Source: an uncultured Alphaproteobacteria bacterium
GTDB taxonomy: Bacteria > Pseudomonadota > Alphaproteobacteria > RF32 > CAG-239
Direction of reading: 5' to 3'
Assembly: GCA_934255405.1 (NCBI GenBank)
Contig: CAKQNT010000013.1
Coordinates: 1-44,797 of the forward strand
DNA: 44,797 nt
In this document: one piece after another, positions 7,734 to 14,008 of the stretch
Layout: each line of letters begins with the position of its first letter
Numbering within the stretch: the stretch's first letter is position 1
Position numbers and translations under genes: made by a program
Notes under the pieces: model-generated
The model's database searches: none
The model's input: only the letters and a program-made list of their open reading frames with translations
Told to the model about the DNA's origin: nothing

Positions 7734-9056
7734 CTATTTTCCTTTTTCTATCAGAGCCTCAGCCACCTGATATAGTTTTGAAGAATATCTTGCCCCTTTT
7801 ATAAGGACAATATCATTATTTTGCAAGAGCTTATTTATCAGAAATTCATCCAACCCCTCTTTATTTTCAAAATAATGCTTTTCTTTACTATCCGGCACCT
7901 GAGCCAACATATCTTTCATCTCCGGACAAACCCCAATCACCACATCTATATTGCTTTGAGCTACAACCTGACCGATTTCAATATGCCGCGCCTGAGAAGT
8001 ATCTCCCAGTTCGGCCATTTTACCAAGCACCACCACTTTGCGTCCCTTTGCCGGCATTTTCGACAAGGTTTCAATCGCAATCCGCATCGCCTCCGGCTGT
8101 CCGGAATAGCTATCATCAATCAGAGTATAAATTCCACCGGACGGCAACTTAAGCTGGTGCTTCGCGCCTCTGCCGGCTAATGCTCCAAACTCGGATAAAT
8201 GTTCAGCCGCAACTTTAACATTTAATCCTAACTCATTGATAAGTGTCAAAACGCACCAAGCGTTGTAATAATTGTGTTCGCCCTTATCCTGCAAATTCAG
8301 TTCAACATCAGGATGATTGTTTTTGCCGAATTTTATTACTTTTGCGCCGTTTTCTTTGGCTCTCTGCTCCAACAATGAGGCAAAGTTAGTGTCTTCGTTA
8401 ATAATCGCCGCACCGCCTTTTTTTAGAGATTTGAATATCTCAGCCTTGGCTTCGGCAATCCCTTCAAAATTATCAAAAAACTCAATATGCATCGGATACA
8501 CATTGGTAACAATTGCAATATCCGGCCTAACATAAGACACCAACTCTTCAATCTCGCCTTTGGCGCTCATACCCATTTCAATAACCGCATAATCGGCGCC
8601 CATATCCATATTGCACAAAGTAGCCGGCACCCCAATCTGATTATTAAAATTACCTCCGGTTGCATACACCTTTCCAAAACGAGAAAGCGCAAACTTTATT
8701 TCTTCTTTTGTTGTGGTTTTTCCGGCACTTCCGGTCAATCCTACAACAACTCCCTTAAATAAAGAACGATTATACGCACCGATTTTCCCATAAGCTTTAA
8801 CCGTATCTGGCACCACCACTTGCCGCTCGATTGGCAAATCCGGCACAATATGGTCAACCATCACCAGCTCAGCTCCCTTTTTCAAAACGTCTGCCGCATA
8901 ATTATGCCCATCGTTTTTTTCGCCTCTGATTGCCACAAACAAATCACCTTTTTGGGCAATTCTGCTGTCTGTCACCACATTTTCTATCTCAGTTTGAAAT
9001 ATCCGAGAAGTTGCTCCGACAATTTCCGCCAATTTTTGCGAACTGATTTTTTGCAT
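7734..9056 (-). CDS. murF: UDP-MurNAc-tripeptide--D-Ala-D-Ala ligase MurF
   Basis: MurF adds the D-Ala-D-Ala dipeptide to complete the cytoplasmic peptidoglycan precursor. The N-terminal substrate-binding domain shows VTDSRIAQKGDLFVAIRGE. The P-loop GLTGSAGKTTTKE is at residues 106-118, followed by ATGGNFNNQIGVP. The C-terminal domain carries DDSYSGQPEAMRIAIETL and VLGKMAELGD. Length 440 fits the family. The SD AAAGGA lies 6 nt before the ATG. MurF normally sits in the dcw cell-wall cluster; here it is embedded between glyA and nrdR in a metabolic and translation operon, which is unusual. Confidence 0.96.
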   Translation of the reverse strand: MQKISSQKLAEIVGATSRIFQTEIENVVTDSRIAQKGDLFVAIRGEKNDGHNYAADVLKKGAELVMVDHIVPDLPIERQVVVPDTVKAYGKIGAYNRSLFKGVVVGLTGSAGKTTTKEEIKFALSRFGKVYATGGNFNNQIGVPATLCNMDMGADYAVIEMGMSAKGEIEELVSYVRPDIAIVTNVYPMHIEFFDNFEGIAEAKAEIFKSLKKGGAAIINEDTNFASLLEQRAKENGAKVIKFGKNNHPDVELNLQDKGEHNYYNAWCVLTLINELGLNVKVAAEHLSEFGALAGRGAKHQLKLPSGGIYTLIDDSYSGQPEAMRIAIETLSKMPAKGRKVVVLGKMAELGDTSQARHIEIGQVVAQSNIDVVIGVCPEMKDMLAQVPDSKEKHYFENKEGLDEFLINKLLQNNDIVLIKGARYSSKLYQVAEALIEKGK

Positions 9057-9079
9057 TTAGAATCCTTTGCCAATACGTG

Positions 9080-10333
9080 CTAATAAATCGGAAAACGCTG
9101 ACACAAAGCCACAACTTTTTGAGCTGTTTCGGCAATAACCGCATCAGCATTACCATCAGCAACTGCCTCTATCACGTCTACAATCCAGTTTCCGATTTGT
9201 TCAAATTCTTTTTCTCCAAAACCGCGGGTTGTTCCTGCCGGAGTCCCGATTCTGATTCCCGAAGTGACTTTTGGCGGCATCGGATCAAAAGGAATCGCAT
9301 TTTTATTGCAGGTAATTCTGGCTTTATCCAATGCGGTGGCAATCACATCGCCGGTAACCCCTTTCGGGCGCAAGTCTACCAACAGCAAATGAGTATCTGT
9401 TCCGCCGGAGACCAAATCAAGTCCGCGTTTTTTCAAAGTCTCACCCAACACTTTGGCATTTTTCAAGATTTGCGCCGCATATTGCTTAAATTCCGGTGTC
9501 AAATCTTCCTTAAAACAAACCGCCTTAGCCGCAATCACATGCTCCAGCGGTCCTCCCTGCGAACCGGGGAAAATTGCCGAATTAAATTTCTTGGCCAATT
9601 CTTCATTATTAGTCAGAATCATACCGCCACGAGGTCCGCGCAATGTTTTATGAGTTGTAGTTGTAACCACATCTGCCCATTCCAACGGATTCGGATGCAC
9701 CCCACCGGCAACCAATCCGGCAAAATGCGCCATATCTACCATCAAATAAGCTCCCACCTTATCGGCAATTGCGCGAAATCTGGCAAAATCCACTTGTCTG
9801 GGATATGCCGAACCGCCGGCAATAATCAATTTAGGATGATTTTCCAACGCCAATTTTTCAACTTGTTCATAATCAATCAGCCCATCTTCTTTGCGCACGC
9901 CATAGGTCACGGAATTAAGCCATTTACCGGAGATAGAAACCTTTGCGCCGTGTGTCAAATGACCGCCGGCATCCAGACTCATTCCCAAAATCGTGTCATG
10001 CGGTTGCAACAATGCCAAATAGACTCCGGTGTTTGCCTGACTTCCGGAATGCGGTTGCACATTGGCAAATTTGCAATTAAACAACTTTTTAGCTCGTTCA
10101 ATCGCCAGAGTTTCCACCACATCGACAAACTCACAACCATGGTAATAGCGGCGCCCCGGATAACCCTCGGCATATTTATTGGTCAAAATTGAGCCCTGAG
10201 CTTCCAGCACTGCTTTAGAAACAATGTTTTCAGAGGCAATAAGTTCTATCTGATTCTGTTGACGTTTAAGCTCATCATCGATTGCCGCAAAGATTTCCGG
10301 ATCTTCTTGTTTTAGTTCTTGTGTAAAATCCAT
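9080..10333 (-). CDS. glyA: Serine hydroxymethyltransferase
   Basis: This PLP enzyme interconverts serine and glycine and loads one-carbon units on tetrahydrofolate, feeding among others the formyl donor used by Fmt in the same operon. The Schiff-base lysine lies in TTTTHKTLRGPRGG (Lys229), the PLP-pocket aspartate in LMVDMAHFAGL (Asp200), and the N-terminal motif EGYPGRRYYHG near 56-66. The 417-residue chain is complete. GGGAGG six bases before the ATG is the best SD in this operon. It follows rpiB by 12 bp. Confidence 0.98.
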   Translation of the reverse strand: MDFTQELKQEDPEIFAAIDDELKRQQNQIELIASENIVSKAVLEAQGSILTNKYAEGYPGRRYYHGCEFVDVVETLAIERAKKLFNCKFANVQPHSGSQANTGVYLALLQPHDTILGMSLDAGGHLTHGAKVSISGKWLNSVTYGVRKEDGLIDYEQVEKLALENHPKLIIAGGSAYPRQVDFARFRAIADKVGAYLMVDMAHFAGLVAGGVHPNPLEWADVVTTTTHKTLRGPRGGMILTNNEELAKKFNSAIFPGSQGGPLEHVIAAKAVCFKEDLTPEFKQYAAQILKNAKVLGETLKKRGLDLVSGGTDTHLLLVDLRPKGVTGDVIATALDKARITCNKNAIPFDPMPPKVTSGIRIGTPAGTTRGFGEKEFEQIGNWIVDVIEAVADGNADAVIAETAQKVVALCQRFPIY

Positions 10334-10345
10334 TATTACCTCCCA

Positions 10346-10774
10346 TTATTCATCTAATTCATTAATACGACGCAAGTGTCTACCACCCTCAAATTGCGTA
10401 TTGGCAAATATATCCAAATACTTGACCACATCTTCAAAATTCTGCATACGACCGCCAAACACCGCAATATTTGCGTTATTGTGCGCTCTGGCCAAGCGCG
10501 CCACCTCGGCATTATACAAAAGAGCAGCACGGATTCCTTTGACGCGGTTCGCCGCGATAGATATTCCGATTCCCGTACCGCAGACTAGGATTCCCCAATC
10601 AGCATTACCGGACAACACAGCATCTGTCATCTTGCGGGCAATCAATGGATAATCGCACGATTCGCTTGAGTATGTGCCCAAATCCACAAGATTTGTACCC
10701 CTTTGTGCATAATATTCAAGTAATTTTTGTTTGAGTTCAAATCCGCCATGATCCGATGCTATTGCAATTTTCAT
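10346..10774 (-). CDS. rpiB: Ribose-5-phosphate isomerase B
   Basis: RpiB interconverts ribulose-5-phosphate and ribose-5-phosphate in the pentose phosphate pathway. The RpiB/LacA fold is clear: SDHGGFELK at residues 7-15 and the active-site loop VCGTGIGISIAANR with catalytic Cys65, followed by ARAHNNANI carrying a catalytic His. At 142 residues it has the normal size. It is the promoter-proximal gene of the rpiB-glyA-murF-nrdR-nusB-def-fmt operon. rpiB next to glyA is, as I recall, a common alphaproteobacterial arrangement. The SD AAAGGA precedes the ATG. Confidence 0.96.
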   Translation of the reverse strand: MKIAIASDHGGFELKQKLLEYYAQRGTNLVDLGTYSSESCDYPLIARKMTDAVLSGNADWGILVCGTGIGISIAANRVKGIRAALLYNAEVARLARAHNNANIAVFGGRMQNFEDVVKYLDIFANTQFEGGRHLRRINELDE

Positions 10775-10813
10775 AAGCTGCTATCCTTTCCTTAATTCAA
10801 CAACTTTTGCCAT

Positions 10814-10842
10814 CATATAACAAAGTTGTGATAAAAAAACAA
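10814..10842 (-). promoter_or_regulatory. Promoter of the rpiB-to-fmt operon
   Basis: Read on the minus strand: -35 TTGTTT (10842-10837), a 17-nt spacer and extended -10 TGtTATATG (hexamer 10819-10814). It sits back to back with the tRNA promoter. Confidence 0.55.
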
Positions 10843-10860
10843 ATTTTTTAAAAAAATCTA

Positions 10861-10888
10861 TTGACGTGTGAAAAAATTACTGTATATA
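10861..10888 (+). promoter_or_regulatory. Promoter of the tRNA-Cys/tRNA-Asn unit
   Basis: TTGACG at 10861-10866, a 16-nt spacer and TATATA at 10883-10888 with an upstream TG. The tRNA-Cys gene begins about 31 bp further on. Confidence 0.65.
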
Positions 10889-10919
10889 TAGAGGCACCGA
10901 TTGAGAGACGGTAACGAAT

Positions 10920-10994
10920 GGCCGGTTGGCAGAGTGGCTCATGCAGAGGACTGCAAATCCTTGTACATCGGTTCAATTCCGGTACCGGCCTCCA
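10920..10994 (+). tRNA. tRNA-Cys (anticodon GCA)
   Basis: The acceptor arms GGCCGGT and ACCGGCC pair perfectly. The anticodon stem AGGA/TCCT encloses the loop CTGCAAA, with anticodon GCA at 10953-10955. The T arm holds GGTTCAATTCC, and CCA is encoded at the 3' end after discriminator T. It is the first gene of a two-tRNA unit. Confidence 0.97.
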
Positions 10995-11002
10995 AATATT
11001 AT

Positions 11003-11077
11003 TCCGACTTAGCTCAGCGGTAGAGCAATCGGCTGTTAACCGATCGGTCATCTGTTCGAATCAGATAGTCGGAGCCA
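11003..11077 (+). tRNA. tRNA-Asn (anticodon GTT)
   Basis: The acceptor arms TCCGACT and AGTCGGA pair perfectly. The D arm holds TTAGCTCAGCGGTAGAGC. The anticodon stem ATCGG/CCGAT encloses CTGTTAA, with GTT at 11035-11037. The T arm is CTGTTCGAATCAG, and CCA is encoded. It lies 8 bp after tRNA-Cys. Its 3' end and the following terminator are repeated 210 bp downstream. Confidence 0.97.
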
Positions 11078-11081
11078 AAAC

Positions 11082-11113
11082 AAAATCCCACCCTTGCGGT
11101 GGGATTTTTTTTT
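11082..11113 (+). terminator. Terminator of the tRNA unit, copy 1
   Basis: The stem AAAATCCCACC/GGTGGGATTTT has a short loop and a run of nine T. It lies directly after tRNA-Asn and is part of the direct repeat. Confidence 0.9.
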
Positions 11114-11291
11114 GGGTTCATACTATCGGTTGAACAGATGACCGAAGGTCATCGTTCGGAGCGGTTAGTTGGCGAAAACAAGCGCTAAACCCTAGCCAGC
11201 GGCTTGGTTTAGTGCGCAGTTTGAGCCCATACGACGCGAGAAGGGGCCCACACAGTGGGAAGTGCTCCAATCAGATAGTCGGAGCCAAAAC

Positions 11292-11321
11292 AAAATCCCA
11301 CCATTGCGGTGGGATTTTTTT
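11292..11321 (+). terminator. Terminator of the tRNA unit, copy 2
   Basis: This is a near-exact copy of the 11082 terminator (AAAATCCCACC/GGTGGGATTTT, seven T), following the tRNA-Asn 3' fragment. Confidence 0.8.
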
Positions 11322-11435
11322 GGGTTCGGTTCGTTTGTTTTTTTGTTAAAATAAGTTAAGCACATAAAGCTCTAATTCGCAATCGATAATTTTCCAAGTT
11401 TCTAAAGCCATACGCCGAAATTTATATAGATTGAA

Positions 11436-11468
11436 TAAAAAAACCTACTGACATCAAAGCCAGTAGGT
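11436..11468 (-). terminator. Terminator of the 119-residue unknown gene
   Basis: Arms ACCTACTG (11443-11450) and CAGTAGGT (11461-11468). Read leftward, the stem is followed by seven T. Confidence 0.85.
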
Positions 11469-11486
11469 CAAATATTTTTCTTTGAA

Positions 11487-11846
11487 TTAAGCCATCAATT
11501 TCTCTAAGGCTTCAAACATCACTCGAATGTGATGAGCTGTGCCTGAGCGCAGAAAGCCACCCACTCCCATCTCGCCTAGAGAGGAAAACTCATCAAAAAG
11601 ATCTGACTTAACAAACTTCTCAAGCTTGTCATGCGTCATTTGGAGTGCCATCTTGTCAACACAGGAACCACCAAGGCGGTTTTCCATTGCGAGAACGATT
11701 GTGCCCGAAATTTCGTACAATTGATACAAAATTTCTTTAGCTCCAGACGCACCCATGCCCCATCCCTCTCTGATCTCATTAGCCCATCCGGAGCGATACA
11801 TCTTGAGTGCCTTAACCGTCTCTACATTTACAATACTTTTTGCCAT
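11487..11846 (-). CDS. Unrecognised 119-residue protein
   Basis: I do not recognise this protein. The 119-residue chain has no signal peptide or membrane helix. It has a glycine-rich segment, REGWGMGASGAKEI, near residue 26, a second, GEMGVGGFLRSGTAHHIRV, near residue 91, and helical stretches between. It has its own terminator. An extended -10 (TGaTAAATT, 11916-11908) lies upstream without a clear -35. The leader before the ATG, AAACTCGGGTTAGTT, has at best a weak GGG as an SD. It stands alone between the tRNA region and the OpgB-like gene. Confidence 0.65.
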   Translation of the reverse strand: MAKSIVNVETVKALKMYRSGWANEIREGWGMGASGAKEILYQLYEISGTIVLAMENRLGGSCVDKMALQMTHDKLEKFVKSDLFDEFSSLGEMGVGGFLRSGTAHHIRVMFEALEKLMA

Positions 11847-12107
11847 AACTAACCCGAGTTTATTTATAGAGGGGGTGTCCTTTTACACTTCTCGTTCCCT
11901 CTTCTTTAATTTATCATATATGTATCCGGTAAAAGAAATATCAAATGTGAAAATACTTTCAAACATGAAAACATACATGACAAATAAACACACTAATACC
12001 TTAATACTTAGAATACTACTTTGTTGTACCACATTTTTAACATTTAGACAAGCACAAATAATGGAAAAATTTTTCTATCTACATTATGATTTAAACCTTA
12101 CCATCAA

Positions 12108-13577
12108 CTAAAGACTTTTACCATACAGCAATTCATCATATATCAACGAGCGCTTACTGGTTTCAGCGTCAAATTTATCATCATTATCAATTCCCTTATC
12201 CGGAAGCGTGGGCTCCTTCCCCAATAACGACGCGCCAAGCCCCAATCTTCCGCCCTCTATTTCAAACCCCATACTTTCAACTATAGTCGGATAAATATCA
12301 AACGGCATAAAGTTGCGCTTGCGATTAACCTTCTTCTGAATTACCGGATTTATAAATATATTCAGATTCCAACGCTCGGTATTTTTAGCAAAGATATTGC
12401 CATTCATCACCAAATGATCGCTAACTACCACCACCGTTGTATTCTTATAAAAAGGTTGCTGTTTTAACCACACTACAAAATCACCGAGTTTTTTGCTGGC
12501 GCAATTATAAACATTCACATGGCGCTGATCTGAATTAGCGCGACAATTTTGTTCATCTAAATATTCTTCTCCAAAATGCGTATCCAATGTCATCAAAATA
12601 ACCGCAAACGGATTTTTATCTTGAGCCAATCGACTGATTTCATTTTTTGCCTCAATATACAGTCCCTCATCTCGCAAAACGCGTCTGCGAATTTTGTCAT
12701 GCCGATCTCTAAGATTGTATTTTCTTTTCCATGTTTCCCAACTCAATATTCTGGGTTTTCCGTGGCTCCTAAAAAATCTATCCACTCCGGCATAAGATTT
12801 TTCCATTCCGGTCAAAAATGTTTGATTATACCCCTGCTCTCTCAATATATCAGTCAAACATTTTACCTTTGGCAAATATCCGTATTTTGGCAAAAATTTA
12901 TTATGATTAGCTATCGGCAAATGCAACGGGATTCCGCAAGTTTGCGCCACCAATCCGGCTTGCGTCCATTGTGTTCCGTCTACCTGAATAGAACCGCCGA
13001 TATCATCATCAGCGCTAAAATTTAAATTCTCTTTTGCCAATTTATACAATTCCGGCATCATATCCGGCTGCAAACGGCGATACTCTTGCCGCAACAATGT
13101 AGCCTCGGCCGATTCTACAAATATCAGTACCAAATTGCGCTTTTGTTTTGGCTTAATAATTCTGACATTATTACCATCAACATAGTGTTTTTCATAAAAA
13201 TCAGAAACCTCCGAACTCGCTTTGTAGTCATCTATTATTTCTGATATATTAAGCTTAACCAAAACATAAGACAAACTGGCAAGCAGCGACACCGCTGCCA
13301 ATATATTTTTATATTGCAAAATTATCTTCTGTATCGCAGCCAACCATTTGGGACGATTCCACCGCGCCGCCAGCAACACATAAACCAGCACCAGCAACAA
13401 TGCGGCAACCAGTACCGTATTTTGCAAAAAACTTGCGACCAATCCGCTCTCGCTGGCCAACGGCACGTTAATATGAAACAATATCTGTTCGTATGTAACC
13501 TCGCCAAACTTGCGCAACTGCCAATTCATTGCCGTATATAACAAACAGGCCAGTCCCAGCATAATCATCGCAAACAT
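12108..13577 (-). CDS. opgB: OpgB-like phosphoglycerol transferase (sulfatase/LtaS superfamily)
   Basis: The protein resembles OpgB (MdoB), which transfers phosphoglycerol from phosphatidylglycerol to periplasmic glucans. Two to three N-terminal membrane segments lie within residues 1-110. A periplasmic sulfatase-fold domain follows, with the nucleophile region FVESAEATLL (Thr expected as the catalytic residue) and the OpgB-like blocks TQAGLVAQTCGIPLHLP and CLTDILREQGYNQTFLTG. Metal-binding TLDTHFGEE and VVVVSDHLVM are also present. At 489 residues it is much shorter than E. coli OpgB (about 760) and lacks the C-terminal region. No glucan synthesis genes are visible here, so the acceptor is uncertain. 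The SD AGGAG lies 7 nt before the ATG but inside a 14-bp hairpin. Confidence 0.8.
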   Translation of the reverse strand: MFAMIMLGLACLLYTAMNWQLRKFGEVTYEQILFHINVPLASESGLVASFLQNTVLVAALLLVLVYVLLAARWNRPKWLAAIQKIILQYKNILAAVSLLASLSYVLVKLNISEIIDDYKASSEVSDFYEKHYVDGNNVRIIKPKQKRNLVLIFVESAEATLLRQEYRRLQPDMMPELYKLAKENLNFSADDDIGGSIQVDGTQWTQAGLVAQTCGIPLHLPIANHNKFLPKYGYLPKVKCLTDILREQGYNQTFLTGMEKSYAGVDRFFRSHGKPRILSWETWKRKYNLRDRHDKIRRRVLRDEGLYIEAKNEISRLAQDKNPFAVILMTLDTHFGEEYLDEQNCRANSDQRHVNVYNCASKKLGDFVVWLKQQPFYKNTTVVVVSDHLVMNGNIFAKNTERWNLNIFINPVIQKKVNRKRNFMPFDIYPTIVESMGFEIEGGRLGLGASLLGKEPTLPDKGIDNDDKFDAETSKRSLIYDELLYGKSL

Positions 13578-13583
13578 AACAAA

Positions 13584-13617
13584 ACTCCTACAATCAATTC
13601 GTTTTGATTGTAGGAGT
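13584..13617 (-). promoter_or_regulatory. Perfect 14-bp hairpin covering the opgB ribosome-binding site
   Basis: Arms 13584-13597 and 13604-13617 are exact complements around a 6-nt loop. Read leftward, the promoter-distal arm TTGATTGTAGGAGT contains the SD AGGAG, and the ATG follows 7 nt later. The hairpin may also act as a weak terminator for the upstream gyrA/MIF transcript (tail TTTTGTT). It could be a translational switch, a terminator, or both. Confidence 0.65.
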
Positions 13618-13661
13618 TTACGAACTTAAAGCAAGAAGTTATCGCTTTATGTGAATAATAT

Positions 13662-13997
13662 TTATCCCAGCAACATTCCGCCTACCGCGACCGTATCCGC
13701 CGGCATATCGACAAACTGAATATTCACATATCCGCGCTCCACATTCAGATTCGCCACCGCAAAATCGGTCAAAACCTTGCATAACGCCGCTTTGTTACGG
13801 AATCCGATAGACTTCATTTCAATCAAAGCGCCCTTGTTTTTGGCGTTTCCATTAAAAGCCATGGCCGGATTCATCAACACGTTCACCACCACATATTGCA
13901 ATGGTTTTCCCAACTCTTTGGCCACCAATTCAGCCGCTTCCGCCGCCAAATTCGGATTAGAGCTAACTCCATTGGAATAAATTGTCAAAAAAGGCAT
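13662..13997 (-). CDS. MIF/tautomerase-family protein
   Basis: This is a homologue of macrophage migration inhibitory factor, a small trimeric protein with keto-enol tautomerase activity. The catalytic proline follows the initiator Met (MPFLTIYSNG). The family blocks ELGKPLQYVVVNVLMNPAM, MKSIGF and VERGYVNIQFVDMPA are in the expected order. At 111 residues it is the usual size. It lies 11 bp after gyrA on the same strand, probably cotranscribed. The physiological substrate of bacterial MIF-like proteins is generally unknown. In host-associated bacteria it could act outside the cell, but no secretion signal is visible. Confidence 0.88.
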   Translation of the reverse strand: MPFLTIYSNGVSSNPNLAAEAAELVAKELGKPLQYVVVNVLMNPAMAFNGNAKNKGALIEMKSIGFRNKAALCKVLTDFAVANLNVERGYVNIQFVDMPADTVAVGGMLLG

Positions 13998-14008
13998 TAC
14001 TTTCCTCC

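Larger units (their letters stand above)
11059..11337 (+). repeat. Direct repeat of the tRNA-Asn 3' end plus terminator, with structured spacer
   Basis: About 68-70 bp starting at 11059, covering the tRNA-Asn 3' end with CCA and its terminator, recurs from 11269 at a 210-bp offset with few changes. The sequence between is not a gene. It contains GAACAGATGACCGA (11132-11145), the exact reverse complement of tRNA-Asn bases 11044-11057. It also has a perfect GATGACC-GAA-GGTCATC hairpin at 11138-11154, and stems CTAAACC/GGTTTAG and CCCAC/GTGGG near 11190-11255. The second copy lacks the 5' part of the tRNA, so it cannot make a tRNA. It looks like a scar of integration or of local duplication at a tRNA gene. 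Confidence 0.85.

Noticed and set aside
10334..10345. Riboswitch or other structured leader before glyA
   Set aside because: Only 12 bp separate rpiB and glyA, filled by the SD; the region before rpiB shows a promoter but no structured leader.
11059..11337. Active integrative element at tRNA-Asn
   Set aside because: No integrase or cargo gene lies between or near the direct repeats; only a scar or duplication can be argued.
11920..12111. Plus-strand 63-codon reading frame in the gap before opgB
   Set aside because: Composition is that of AT-rich noncoding DNA, with no SD or recognisable motif; the gap holds only an extended -10 for the 11846 gene.
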